Origin: Clostridia bacterium | GTDB taxonomy: Bacteria; Bacillota; Clostridia; UMGS1883; UMGS1540 | Direction of reading: 5' to 3' | DNA length: 64,000 nucleotides | Assembly: GCA_017620205.1 (NCBI GenBank) | Contig: JAFZQX010000031.1 | Span: 1 to 64,000, forward strand | Shown: positions 9,015-17,534 of the stretch, piece by piece | Layout of the letters: every line of letters starts with the position of its first letter | Numbering within the stretch: position 1 is the first letter of the stretch | The notes under the pieces: generated by a model | Seen by the model: only the letters and a program-made list of their open reading frames with translations | Databases searched by the model: none | What the model was told of the DNA's origin: nothing | Translations under genes and position numbers: made by a program

Positions 9015-9833
9015 TTAAAACTTGCTCTTTATTATTCTCTTTATTTTATCAACCGTTAAAAGAACCGGCCGCATTCTCACGCGAAACCTTGTAAAAGGAG
9101 TATCCATTCCCCAGCTTTTCAGATACTTAACGGTTTCCGACGCAAATATGTTATTGCACTCATACTTTGTTTTAACCGACACTCCGCTGCCCGTAAGGCC
9201 GCTGCCTGTCTGATAATAATTATAAAGCACCTCGTCCGCAATATAAACACTTTGCGCGTCCGTAAAAACGCCGAGTGAAAAAACAGCGTCCTCCGCAACG
9301 CGCATATCCGTGCGAAATTCTCTTCCTTTTATAAGGGACGAACGGTATATGCCGCAACACATACTGTTTAAACGTATTCCGTTTATAAAGTGCGGATATA
9401 TTTTTTTCTTAAAGCAGTTTTTCTCAAAAAATCCGCAGTCTTTTAATTGATTTGACGCATCCCTCCGGCTTCCGTCGGGATATACAAGGCGGTATTTGAA
9501 TTTTATAATATCCGCACCCGTTTCCTCTATCTTTTTTGTAAGAAATTTAACGGTATTATCCGCATAATAATCGTCCGCGTCAAGAAACATGGTATAGTCG
9601 CCGTCTATCTCTTTAAGGCCCCTGTTTCTCGCCGCCGACGCGCCGCCGTTTTCTTCATTGATAAGGCAAATTCTGTCGCCGTATCCTTCGAGGAGCGCGC
9701 GCGTCCCGTCTGTTGAGCCGTCGTTTACAACTATTATCTGAAGCTCCGCCCCCTCCTGGGACAAAGCACTGTCTACGGCTCTGCATATGTAGTTTTCACA
9801 GTTGTACGCCGGTATTATTATCGATATCTTCAT
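9015..9833 (-). CDS. Glycosyltransferase family 2
   Basis: 272 residues. The N-terminal GT-A domain shows ISIIIPAYNCENYI, IIVVNDGSTDGT, NGGASAARNRGL and MFLDADDYY; the DAD triplet is the metal and nucleotide-binding DxD. The C-terminal part is basic (VDKIKRIIKSKF), suggesting peripheral membrane association. It probably adds a sugar to the polyprenyl-linked repeat unit in the cytoplasm. Its first 38 nt overlap the end of the sugar-transferase gene, and a GAGGT ribosome binding site lies inside that gene. Confidence 0.9.
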   Translation of the reverse strand: MKISIIIPAYNCENYICRAVDSALSQEGAELQIIVVNDGSTDGTRALLEGYGDRICLINEENGGASAARNRGLKEIDGDYTMFLDADDYYADNTVKFLTKKIEETGADIIKFKYRLVYPDGSRRDASNQLKDCGFFEKNCFKKKIYPHFINGIRLNSMCCGIYRSSLIKGREFRTDMRVAEDAVFSLGVFTDAQSVYIADEVLYNYYQTGSGLTGSGVSVKTKYECNNIFASETVKYLKSWGMDTPFTRFRVRMRPVLLTVDKIKRIIKSKF

Positions 9834-11259
9834 TCTCAGTACCTCTGAGTCCTAAGAGCTTTAATGTTTCCTGTCTGCGTTTCCTCTCTCTTTCGATTGA
9901 GCAAAGCTCTCTGTCTCTTTCCTCATCAATGCCTTCCGTTGCCGATTTTACAAACATTGTTTTAACCGTCAAAAGAATAAGCTTTATATCAAGCAAAAAC
10001 GAGTATCTTGAAATATATATAAGGTCCATAAGTATTTTATCCGAAACGCGCGTATTATACTTTCCGTAAACCTGGGCATAGCCCGTAAGCCCTGCCTTTA
10101 CATAATAGCGCATATCATAGTTTTTAACTTTTTGCGAAAATTCATCCGCAAATATGGGTCTCTCCGGTCTGGGACCTACAACGGACATGGAACCGAGTAA
10201 AATATTATAAAGCTGCGGCAGCTCGTCAAGACGCATTGCGCGAAGCACTTTTCCGACTTTGGTGATTCTCGGATCGTCTTCGGTCGCGAGCTGCGCTCCG
10301 AATTTTTCAGCGTCCTCTACCATCGTTCTGAATTTTAAAACGTTAAATCTCTTTTTGCCTATTGTATATCTTTCCTGCTTGTAAAATACGGGACCCTTTG
10401 AATCAAGCTTTATCGCTATCGCGCAGAGTACAAACACAGGCAAAGTAATAACTACAAGGATAAGAGAAACAACTATATCAAACGCTCTCTTTATAAGCTT
10501 TTGCCATTTGGTTATAACAAGCGGATGCTTTTGAATAACGGGCGTATCGTCAAGCTGAACTATATCTCCGCGCATTGTTGTAATGCCGGCAAGACCCGCC
10601 AGGAAGCTGACGTCTTTTCTAAGTATAAACGCTTTCGTTTCTATTTGGTTTTTTATGTCATAAGGTATTGCCGGAGAAACAAAAACCTGGTCAAAACCTT
10701 CAAGCTTTTCATTTAAGATAATATCTATTTCTTCTTTGCTGTTTGGATTTATAATATAATAAGTCGATTCTCTGCCATAGTTTGAGGCGTATTTCAGCTT
10801 TCTCGCAAGACGGCTTGTATTGTCCATGCTTTCTATAATAAGAATACGAAGCTGACGGCCTGATTTTTTAATTCTCGAAGCCGCAAATACTCTCCACGTA
10901 ACCATAACGGCTTCAAGTATTACAAACCTTACAACCCAAATTAAAACCGGTATATTTTCTTTTCTGAACACGAGTACAAGTATTATCGATACAACGGTCG
11001 ACGCGGCAACAGACAGGATCGTTGCGATTAATATGTTAAACACGCTGTCGATCTGCGCCGAATACAAATCGTACATCATAAAGAAGAAAAACAAAACCGC
11101 CAAAGGAGGTATAATGCTCTGCGGGCCGATAAACTCCTCGCTGACTCCCGAAAGGGCAAATTTGGTTATAACAAGAGCCGCAAGAAAGAAAACTATATCG
11201 CCAAAAAGCAGCATAACAAATATAAATTTTGATTTTAAGCTTGTTTTAATAGCAATCAC
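9796..11259 (-). CDS. Polyprenyl-phosphate sugar phosphotransferase (WbaP/PssY-type)
   Basis: 487 residues. The N-terminus has several membrane helices (about 10-120), followed by a CoA-binding-like/Rossmann region (LRILIIESMDN). The C-terminal bacterial sugar transferase domain starts near KRAFDIVVSLILV and contains KGPVFYKQERYT, FNVLKFRTM, LRAMRLDELPQLYNIL and MSVVGPRPERP, the signature of phosphoglycosyl transferases. This enzyme should start the repeat unit by moving a sugar-1-phosphate to undecaprenyl phosphate. It is the first assembly gene after the two cyclic-di-GMP-type genes. A C-terminal Glu/Arg-rich extension of about 40 residues follows the usual domain end. Confidence 0.92.
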   Translation of the reverse strand: MIAIKTSLKSKFIFVMLLFGDIVFFLAALVITKFALSGVSEEFIGPQSIIPPLAVLFFFFMMYDLYSAQIDSVFNILIATILSVAASTVVSIILVLVFRKENIPVLIWVVRFVILEAVMVTWRVFAASRIKKSGRQLRILIIESMDNTSRLARKLKYASNYGRESTYYIINPNSKEEIDIILNEKLEGFDQVFVSPAIPYDIKNQIETKAFILRKDVSFLAGLAGITTMRGDIVQLDDTPVIQKHPLVITKWQKLIKRAFDIVVSLILVVITLPVFVLCAIAIKLDSKGPVFYKQERYTIGKKRFNVLKFRTMVEDAEKFGAQLATEDDPRITKVGKVLRAMRLDELPQLYNILLGSMSVVGPRPERPIFADEFSQKVKNYDMRYYVKAGLTGYAQVYGKYNTRVSDKILMDLIYISRYSFLLDIKLILLTVKTMFVKSATEGIDEERDRELCSIERERKRRQETLKLLGLRGTENEDIDNNTGVQL

Positions 11260-11268
11260 CCACTATCG

Positions 11269-12591
11269 TTATTTTTCGTTTGTTTTCTGTCTTTCTTTTT
11301 CTAAATACATCATTTTATCCGCCTGTTTAAACATATCGTCGAGATCCGCTTCGCTTATGTTCTCCGTATAATCGTATCCGACGGATATTCCAACACCTTG
11401 TTTTTTCTGAACTTCCATAAATTTTTCAATATATTTGGCGGCGTTTTCCTCGGGTTCTCCGCCTACTAAAGCCACAAATTCATCTCCGCCGAGTCTGAAA
11501 CAGTTCTGTTTCGCCTCGTCACCGAAAGTGCTTAAAATACAATCCGCCGCGGCACACAAAGCCTCGTCGCCTGCGGCATGTCCTTGTGTATTATTTATCA
11601 TGCGCAGGTTGTTTACGTCAAACACAAAGAGCAGGGCTTCTCCGCCCTCGCTTTGAAGCTGTTCTCCGAAGTCGTGATAAGCGGTGCGGTTTCCGAGCCT
11701 TGTCAAAGCGTCTGTTTCCGCCATAAAACGAAGCTGCTTTACAAGTCTTGCGTTTTCCGAATAAAGCTCGTTATACGATTTTTCGAGACGGTCCATCTCT
11801 TTTAAGAAATGCGGCAGTCTTATCTTTGCGCCGTCTCTCATTTTTTTTGCCGCGCGGACAATGGGGTTTACAACATACTTAAAATGGAATAAATCCATAA
11901 AAAGGAGCAGTGCGGCAACAGACAAAATTGAAAACCAGAGAAGACCCGTAAACAGCTTTATTAACTTCGTAATCTTTACAAACTCGTTTTCGCTGTCTTC
12001 TATCATAGTATTTAAAAATTGGTTTGTTCCCGACGCTATGTATCCTTTAAGGCGCATATACCGTCCGCCGAAAAGCAGCTGCCTTGCGGCGGCCTTTTTT
12101 TCTTCTGCGGAAAGAGCTTTATCTTCGGGCGTAAGCTCTATTCTTCTTATGTAATCAGCCCACTTGTCTTTAGGAATACCGTAACCGAGCGCAGTAAGCT
12201 TCATAGCATAATACTCGGTTTCCATAAGCTCCATGGAATACTGCATTGAATCTCCTATTTTGCTCTTTGCGGAATCGGACGCCGAAATTTCTTTAACTTC
12301 CTGCATCGCTTTATTTCTGTGCTCAGATGTCTTTGCAGCGTCACGGTAGCTGTACATATATGTAATATCGCCCGTTTCGGCAAACATGCGCACGTCTTCC
12401 GTCAGGAGATCGCTCCCTTTGTTAAACTCATTTGCGATTTCCGTATATTTCATGTGCAGCTGTGAAAGCTCAATGCCTCTCATCGTATAATACCGCGTGC
12501 ACAAAACGCTTATTATCATAATAATGCAGAATACAACTCCAAACGTTGTAATCAGCTTCATTATTATTTTTAATCTATACTGTTTATGCAT
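11269..12591 (-). CDS. Membrane GGDEF-domain protein (probable diguanylate cyclase)
   Basis: 440 residues. Two membrane helices (about 10-31 and 211-235) enclose an extracytoplasmic sensor-like helical domain. A HAMP-like linker follows, then a GGDEF domain with the intact motif at 358-362. Five residues upstream there is no RxxD, so the product-inhibition I-site appears absent. The enzyme would make cyclic di-GMP from two GTP. It lies 6 nt after the HD-GYP gene and 9 nt before the sugar transferase, in the same operon, so its product probably acts on polysaccharide synthesis (inference). The periplasmic-type domain was not recognised. Confidence 0.9.
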   Translation of the reverse strand: MHKQYRLKIIMKLITTFGVVFCIIMIISVLCTRYYTMRGIELSQLHMKYTEIANEFNKGSDLLTEDVRMFAETGDITYMYSYRDAAKTSEHRNKAMQEVKEISASDSAKSKIGDSMQYSMELMETEYYAMKLTALGYGIPKDKWADYIRRIELTPEDKALSAEEKKAAARQLLFGGRYMRLKGYIASGTNQFLNTMIEDSENEFVKITKLIKLFTGLLWFSILSVAALLLFMDLFHFKYVVNPIVRAAKKMRDGAKIRLPHFLKEMDRLEKSYNELYSENARLVKQLRFMAETDALTRLGNRTAYHDFGEQLQSEGGEALLFVFDVNNLRMINNTQGHAAGDEALCAAADCILSTFGDEAKQNCFRLGGDEFVALVGGEPEENAAKYIEKFMEVQKKQGVGISVGYDYTENISEADLDDMFKQADKMMYLEKERQKTNEK

Positions 12592-12597
12592 ATCGGG

Positions 12598-13656
12598 CTA
12601 CCTCAACAAAGCTTCAAGGTTTTCTCTCTGTCTTTTGAAACACTCTAACATCCGGTCGGAAAACTTTCCGCATTTGCCTTCAACTATCATCTCAAACGCG
12701 ACAGCGGGCGGGAACGGCTTTTTGTAAACGCGCTGCGTAACAAGCGCGTCATATACGTCCGCCAGCGAAACTATCTGTGCCGAAATCGGAATTTCGTCCC
12801 CTTTAAGCCCCCTCGGATAACCGTTTCCGTCATATCTCTCGTGGTGGTAAAGCGCTATATCCGTGCAGATATCGGCATACTCGTCTCCCCATATCTCTCT
12901 CGCGTTCTCTAAAAGATCACATCCCACTGTGGTATGCTTTTTCATTTCCTCATATTCCTCGGGAGTAAGCCGCGCGGGTTTTAATAAAATAGTATCGGGG
13001 ATACGGATCTTGCCTATATCGTGCAGCGCGCTGGCGGATACTATTTCGTTAACCAGCCTGTCGGTAAGCCCATACCGGGGACAATTTTCTTTAATGTCTT
13101 CAGCAAGAACTCTCGTGAAATTCTTAACCCTTCGGACATGCGCGCCGCTTTCAAGATTTCTCGCCTCAACAACATCGCCGAGCAATTCTATTATTCTTTC
13201 GTTTGTCTCGTATAATTTTTCGTTATGTTTTTTGAGCTGCTCCGTCTGCTCTTTTATAAGCCTGTGCGACTCTTTCATGTCCTTATAAAGGTATATAATG
13301 GTTTTAAGCCTTGACAGGATAATCTCTTTGTCAAGAGGGTGGTCGATAAAGTCGGTAATACCCGTTTTATAACATTCGACTATTACACGCTTATCCTCCC
13401 TGTCACACTCAACGAAAACGGGGAAAAACGTGCTCATCATTTCTCCGGCGAAGAATTCAACCATCGTTCCGCCCTTAAACTTTTCAAACGGAATTCCGAG
13501 TATAACTGCGGAAATATTATTAAGATTTTCATCAACGAAGGCCGCAGTCTGATTGCCGCATTCCGCTTCCGCAATTTCATAATCATCTTTTAAAAGCTCT
13601 CTTAAATCATCTCTTGCGGACTTATTGTCGTTTACGATTAATACAAGATCTTTCAC
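12598..13656 (-). CDS. HD-GYP protein with degenerate receiver domain
   Basis: 352 residues: an N-terminal receiver-like domain (1-115), a coiled-coil linker (about 116-160) and an HD-GYP domain. Catalytic motifs are intact, with HD at 212-213, the HHERYDGNGYP block at 251-261 and a following LADVYDAL. HD-GYP enzymes hydrolyse cyclic di-GMP to pGpG or GMP. The receiver lacks the usual phospho-acceptor: where families have LDIMMP, this protein has ILGIPFE with Gly54, and the acidic pair near residue 9 is Asn-Asp. It is probably a pseudo-receiver, controlled by binding or dimerisation rather than phosphorylation. It is the first gene behind the operon promoter. Confidence 0.9.
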   Translation of the reverse strand: MKDLVLIVNDNKSARDDLRELLKDDYEIAEAECGNQTAAFVDENLNNISAVILGIPFEKFKGGTMVEFFAGEMMSTFFPVFVECDREDKRVIVECYKTGITDFIDHPLDKEIILSRLKTIIYLYKDMKESHRLIKEQTEQLKKHNEKLYETNERIIELLGDVVEARNLESGAHVRRVKNFTRVLAEDIKENCPRYGLTDRLVNEIVSASALHDIGKIRIPDTILLKPARLTPEEYEEMKKHTTVGCDLLENAREIWGDEYADICTDIALYHHERYDGNGYPRGLKGDEIPISAQIVSLADVYDALVTQRVYKKPFPPAVAFEMIVEGKCGKFSDRMLECFKRQRENLEALLR

Positions 13657-13710
13657 AGTTATTATCTCCTCGCAACTTAAATCGAAAAAATATACAATAA
13701 CTCGTAGTTT

Positions 13711-13739
13711 ATTTTATCACCTTTTAGTCTTTTTGTCAA
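13711..13739 (-). promoter_or_regulatory. Sigma-A-type promoter of the exopolysaccharide operon
   Basis: On the minus strand, TTGACA (13739-13734) and TAAAAT (13716-13711) are separated by 17 bp. They lie about 55 bp upstream of the HD-GYP start. No other equally good promoter was seen inside the ten genes downstream, which are closely spaced, so this may drive the whole locus. Confidence 0.8.
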
Positions 13740-13870
13740 GAAAACAGGCATAATACTTTACAAAAAAACATATCACTGTCCGTTTTATTGCCCACCAAAC
13801 GCGATAAAATTAAAAATAACAAAGGAACGTCTGCGTCTTTTATAGAAATATTTATAAAGAGGTGCTGAAA

Positions 13871-14374
13871 ATGAACAAAAATGCAAAGCATGCAGTTATC
13901 GCCGTATTTATCATTTTGCTCTTTTCGGGGGCGACCACTTCCTGCAGCGTAAATAACGCACCGGACAGCGGAAGCTGCTTTGTCCCTTATAAAAGCAGCA
14001 ATATGAACACGCCTCAAAAAACCGCTGCGCCACAAAAGACAAGCGCTCCGCAGAATACAGCGCTGCCCGGGAGCACGCCCTACAATACTGAAGGCAGCGA
14101 AAAAAAGAAGCAGGGCATCCACGGCACAGCACCTTCAAATTTCTCAAAAACCTCCGCACCGCAAAAAACAGATGCGCCGCAGAAAACGGACGCGCCCGTT
14201 AGTACGCCGTATATGTCCGGAGGCAAAACCGCGAAAACGCCGTCCCCCGCGACGGAAGACCCGTATGATGTAAACGATTTTTCAAACGCCGAGGACTTTT
14301 ACGACGAGCATTACGATGACTTTTTCGATTATGAGGATGCCGAGTCCTATTACGATGAATACCACGAGGAGTAA
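13871..14374 (+). CDS. Thr/Pro-repeat lipoprotein-like secreted protein
   Basis: 167 residues from ATG 13871, chosen because AGAGGTG precedes it at good spacing; a GTG at 13862 overlaps that site. A basic N-terminus and hydrophobic stretch lead to TTSC with Cys25, a weak lipobox. The mature part carries APQKT/TDAPQKT-type repeats in two blocks, each ending in a STPY segment (GSTPYNT and VSTPYMS), which looks like an internal duplication. The C-terminal 40 residues are almost all Asp, Glu, Tyr and Phe. No family was recognised. It is 6 nt upstream of the WYL regulator and likely co-transcribed. A cell-surface spacer or metal-binding tail is conceivable but not shown. Confidence 0.7.
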   Translation: MNKNAKHAVIAVFIILLFSGATTSCSVNNAPDSGSCFVPYKSSNMNTPQKTAAPQKTSAPQNTALPGSTPYNTEGSEKKKQGIHGTAPSNFSKTSAPQKTDAPQKTDAPVSTPYMSGGKTAKTPSPATEDPYDVNDFSNAEDFYDEHYDDFFDYEDAESYYDEYHEE

Positions 14375-14380
14375 TATAAA

Positions 14381-15364
14381 ATGAAATCTTCAAACCAGAA
14401 GCTGAAACTTTTATATCTTGCAAAAATTCTTATGGAGCAAACCGATGAGGAGCACACCCTAACCATGCCGGAAATCATTGAAGAGCTTGGGAAGTTTGGC
14501 GTTCCGGCGGAGAGAAAGAGCGTTTACGACAACCTGGAGTCGCTCTCTTTGTTTGGTTTTGATATTTGCACCACAAAAACAAAAACAACAAATTACTATA
14601 TAGGCAGCCGCGATTTTGAGCTGCCGGAGCTGAAGCTTTTGGTAGACTCCGTTCAGTCCTCAAAATTCATAACGCACAAAAAGAGCCTTGAGCTTATATC
14701 GAAAATAGAAAAGCTCACGAGCCGCGAAAACGCAAAAAAACTGCAAAGACAGGTGTTTATAACAAACCGCGTTAAAACATTAAACGAGCAGATATATTAT
14801 AACGTTGACAAAATTCATGAGGCAATTGCCGGAAACAGACAAATTACGTTTAAGTATTTTAACTATAACGTAAACAAACAAAAAATTTACCGCAAAAACG
14901 GCGAGCTCTATACGGAATCGCCCGTAGCGCTTTCGTGGGACGATGAAAACTATTATCTCATTACCTACAAGAAAAAATATGACAGCTTCACGCATTACCG
15001 CGTTGACAAAATGGAGCAGATTGAGATAACCGAAGCGGAGCGCACACTCTCCGATAAGCCGTTTGATTTATCCGAATATTCAAAAACGATGTTTCAGATG
15101 TACGGCGGCAAGGAAGAGGATGTTTCAATTGAATTTTCAAACGATCTTGTCGGCGTTGCAATAGACCGCTTCGGCAAAGACGTGCCCATTATAGAATCAG
15201 ACGAAAACCATTTTGTGTGCAAAGCGAAGGTTGCCGTCAGCCCGCACTTTTTGTCGTGGATAATGGGCTTTGGAAAAAAGGCGAAAATCATATCGCCAAA
15301 ATCTGTTGTTGACGAAATGCGTACTCTCGCGAAGGATATTTACGAAGTTTATGAAAAACAATAA
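14381..15364 (+). CDS. WYL-domain transcriptional regulator (HTH + WYL)
   Basis: 327 residues. The N-terminal 75 residues form a winged helix (LLYLAKILMEQ, TMPEIIEELGKFGV, ERKSVYDNLESL). The central WYL domain contains ISFK-type strands (QITFKYFNY, ESPVALSWDDENYYLITYKK, FTHYRVDKM), where the YYLI block aligns with the W-Y-L motif. A C-terminal WCX-like extension follows (KAKVAVSPHFLSWIMGFG). Such proteins bind DNA and sense nucleotides or ssDNA-like ligands; many regulate DNA-damage, CRISPR or metabolic genes. Its ribosome binding site (GAGGAG) lies in the stop region of the lipoprotein gene. The target is unknown. Confidence 0.88.
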   Translation: MKSSNQKLKLLYLAKILMEQTDEEHTLTMPEIIEELGKFGVPAERKSVYDNLESLSLFGFDICTTKTKTTNYYIGSRDFELPELKLLVDSVQSSKFITHKKSLELISKIEKLTSRENAKKLQRQVFITNRVKTLNEQIYYNVDKIHEAIAGNRQITFKYFNYNVNKQKIYRKNGELYTESPVALSWDDENYYLITYKKKYDSFTHYRVDKMEQIEITEAERTLSDKPFDLSEYSKTMFQMYGGKEEDVSIEFSNDLVGVAIDRFGKDVPIIESDENHFVCKAKVAVSPHFLSWIMGFGKKAKIISPKSVVDEMRTLAKDIYEVYEKQ

Positions 15365-15379
15365 TTGTACCAAAAAACA

Positions 15380-15420
15380 GACAGTGAATCGCAAAAAAGC
15401 AATTCACTGTCCGTTTTTTT
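15380..15420 (+). terminator. Rho-independent terminator after WYL gene
   Basis: A 10-bp stem (15380-15389 with 15402-15411), then CG and seven T. It directly follows the WYL regulator. Confidence 0.85.
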
Positions 15421-15477
15421 ACCCTCTTGTTGTGTTATTATAAAGACATCAAAAGAAAAACGGAAGGAGAAATTAAA

Positions 15478-15666
15478 ATGACTGAAATTTTAAACAGCAT
15501 AATTTCTTTTAAAAAATCGTTGGAAGCTTTAATATCGGAAGCTGAGGTACTGCTTGACGAAATTCCCGAAACGGACAGCGCTTATGAATATTTTGAAGAC
15601 TGCACGTCAAGTCTTGATGACGCTTTAGATTGCCTCGAAGACGCGCTTGACGGTTTGGAACAGTAA
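15478..15666 (+). CDS. Small acidic helical protein, unknown
   Basis: 62 residues starting at ATG 15478, chosen because GGAAGGAG lies 8 nt upstream. The protein is rich in Glu, Asp, Leu and Ser and looks wholly helical, with a heptad-like C-terminal half (SLDDALDCLEDALDGLEQ). Two Cys are present (CTSS and DCLED). There is no signal peptide or membrane segment. It is 15 nt upstream of a tiny membrane-protein gene with its own AAAGGAGG site, suggesting a two-gene unit. No family was recognised. Confidence 0.65.
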   Translation: MTEILNSIISFKKSLEALISEAEVLLDEIPETDSAYEYFEDCTSSLDDALDCLEDALDGLEQ

Positions 15667-15681
15667 AAGGAGGATTATAAA

Positions 15682-15813
15682 ATGTATACTTTAGCAATTT
15701 TAGCTTTATTCGGAGCATGGATTATATGGGAATTTAAATCTGTTATGAAATTGGCGTTGGAGGAAGCGCCCGAGCCGTTTGAGCCCGGAGAAGAACTCAG
15801 AAACTGCGCATAA
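15682..15813 (+). CDS. Small single-helix membrane protein, 43 residues
   Basis: ATG 15682 follows an excellent AAAGGAGGATT ribosome binding site. The product has one hydrophobic helix at its N-terminus (TLAILALFGAWIIW) followed by an acidic Pro/Glu tail (EEAPEPFEPGEEL). The strong ribosome binding site and position right behind the 62-residue gene support translation. Function is unknown; small membrane proteins of this type often modulate a larger complex. A bidirectional terminator follows at 15869-15899. Confidence 0.55.
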   Translation: MYTLAILALFGAWIIWEFKSVMKLALEEAPEPFEPGEELRNCA

Positions 15814-15868
15814 AAAAACTTGAAGATTTGTTGTTTGTCATGTTTTTATCCCTTCTGCCTTCGGGCAC

Positions 15869-15899
15869 AAAAAAAAGACTGCGAAGCAGTCTTTTTTTG
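15869..15899. terminator. Bidirectional hairpin terminator
   Basis: An A-run, GACTGC (15877-15882), GAA loop, GCAGTC (15886-15891) and a seven-T run. It separates the rightward small genes from the leftward metallo-hydrolase gene. Confidence 0.85.
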
Positions 15900-15900
15900 T

Positions 15901-16647
15901 TTATCCCAATTTCTCACATCTCTCTTTGCAGTATATTAAAAACTTTGTCCATTCACCGCTGTCAATAAATGGGTTTTCGCCCGTGTTTTTAAGAATTTCC
16001 GCTTTACCCTCCGTATTATTGTTCCATGTGTGGTTTCCCAAAAAAACGTCAACTTTTTCGTTTGAGAGCTTTGAAACGCTGTTTAAGTAATCGCGGCGGC
16101 AGCCTTCGTAATACGTTTTAAACTCGGGCACAAGCGAATTTGCGCCCGCACCGCCAAACATTCCCGCGCGGTATGTTTTGCCGCTTTCCTCCGTGTCAAA
16201 AAAGAAAGATATTGTGCCTTTTGTATGACCGGGAGTGTGCATAAATTTAATGCTTGTGTTGCCGAGCGCCAAAGTATCTCCGTCTTTTATAAGTATATCG
16301 GGATTAAAGATTTCAAGGTCTTTTACATACTCCGCGTCAAATTCGCCTATAAGCGTTTCGGCGCCCGTAATTGCGGCAAGTGCCTCTGTTCCGCCCGTAT
16401 GATCCTTGTGCCAATGAGTGTTTATTATATACATTATGTCCTTTGGCTTAAACCCGAGCTCCCATATGGATTCTATAACGAGATACAATTTAGCATGTGA
16501 ACCGGGATCAATTAATATAAGTCCGCCGCCCGTGTCTATGAGATGCGTGCTCTCCTGATACGTGCCAACGAAATATACATTGCCTGTTATCTTAAAGGGC
16601 GCAATTCTCCCCTCGTAATCTTTTTCAAGCTTTTTTTTCGGATACAT
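15901..16647 (-). CDS. Metallo-beta-lactamase-fold hydrolase
   Basis: 248 residues from ATG 16647, chosen for the AAAGGGG site upstream; a longer reading from 16713 would need a start without one. The metal-binding motif THWHKDH and a downstream TPGHTKGT give the two-zinc site of the MBL fold; IDTGGGLILIDPG is the preceding strand. Substrate is unknown; relatives include glyoxalase II-type and lactonase-type enzymes. A paralogue, truncated, lies at 22801-23382 and shares the N-terminal IAPxKxxGxxYFxG pattern. The gene stands alone, with a terminator behind it. Confidence 0.85.
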   Translation of the reverse strand: MYPKKKLEKDYEGRIAPFKITGNVYFVGTYQESTHLIDTGGGLILIDPGSHAKLYLVIESIWELGFKPKDIMYIINTHWHKDHTGGTEALAAITGAETLIGEFDAEYVKDLEIFNPDILIKDGDTLALGNTSIKFMHTPGHTKGTISFFFDTEESGKTYRAGMFGGAGANSLVPEFKTYYEGCRRDYLNSVSKLSNEKVDVFLGNHTWNNNTEGKAEILKNTGENPFIDSGEWTKFLIYCKERCEKLG

Positions 16648-16778
16648 AAAAAAACCCCTTTCCGCGTAAAAGTATATCACAAAAAAAGGGGTTTGTCTAT
16701 CATTTCTCAACAATTCTGATCCGAACCTGCTTAAAACGTTGATATTCCGTTACTTTTCACCTTATCGGTCTTGAAGGA

Positions 16779-17363
16779 TCAAATATCCTTTTTAAAAAGT
16801 CCGTCCTTGTTGCAAAAGACTATTATTTTCCCTCTTCCGCGTTTTAAAAACCTCGCTTCTGCCGTTTGTTCGGGATAGAGCTTTTGAATTTCGCATCTGC
16901 CGCCCGTGACATATGCTATAAACGAAATATAATGCTCCTTTGTCATCTCGTGCCCTACCGTCACATAGTATTCGTTTTCGATATATTCGCAGTTTATTTT
17001 GTGGTCTTCGTTTTCGTCCTCGCTATCAAGCTGCGGCAGGCTTATTCCGCAGCAGGAAATGAGGCTTTCGCCCATAGAATGAATAATGTTTCCGCAGATG
17101 GGGCAGACGGAAAATTTTGATTTCAGCATATTCGCGCTCTTATTTTGGTTAATAATATATTCTCCACTCATAAGCTCTATTACCGAGACTTTTAACGCCG
17201 AAGAAAGCGGCTCTATAAGGCTTATATCGGGCAGACCCTTGCCCGTTTCCCATTTGCTTACCGTCTTGTCGCTTACGCCTATTATATTTCCGAGCTCCGC
17301 CTGCGTTTGATTCTGTTTTTCGCGAAGCTCTTTTATAATTTTGCCTGTAATGTAGTTGTTCAT
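16779..17363 (-). CDS. HTH regulator fused to a desulfoferrodoxin-like module
   Basis: 194 residues from ATG 17363, chosen for the AGAGGTGAG site. Residues 1-65 are an XRE/Cro-type helix-turn-helix (QAELGNIIGVSDKTVSKWETG). Residues 87-105 carry CPIC...CC, matching the four-Cys desulforedoxin iron site. The rest resembles superoxide reductase: VGHEMTKEHYISFIAYV and FCNKDGLF align with VxHPMxxEHYIxWI and YCNLHGLW. Candidate iron ligands are His121, His138, His144 and Cys174, but the last usual His is Asp177. It may sense superoxide or iron/redox state (inference). It stands alone between two opposed genes. Confidence 0.8.
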   Translation of the reverse strand: MNNYITGKIIKELREKQNQTQAELGNIIGVSDKTVSKWETGKGLPDISLIEPLSSALKVSVIELMSGEYIINQNKSANMLKSKFSVCPICGNIIHSMGESLISCCGISLPQLDSEDENEDHKINCEYIENEYYVTVGHEMTKEHYISFIAYVTGGRCEIQKLYPEQTAEARFLKRGRGKIIVFCNKDGLFKKDI

Positions 17364-17449
17364 TTTTCTCACCTCTGCTTAAATTATATCTGAAAAAAGA
17401 AAAAAAGCAACCTACTTAGCGTAGAGATTGATTATAACAACGAAAACAC

Positions 17450-17478
17450 TTGACCTCATGTTGTTTTATTATTATAAT
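17450..17478 (+). promoter_or_regulatory. Sigma-A-type promoter
   Basis: TTGACC (17450-17455), 17 bp, TATAAT (17473-17478), about 57 bp before the ATG of the membrane protein at 17535. Confidence 0.75.
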
Positions 17479-17534
17479 ATAATTAGAATATATAAAAAAT
17501 TAAACAGACATGGAAAAGGAGGCAATTTATAAAT

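Noticed and set aside
16651-16697. Inverted repeat AAACCCC/GGGGTTT around the ribosome binding site of the metallo-hydrolase gene
   Set aside because: A TAGACA-17-TATACT promoter lies between the arms, so the upstream arm is probably not in the mRNA; an operator role is possible but not supported.
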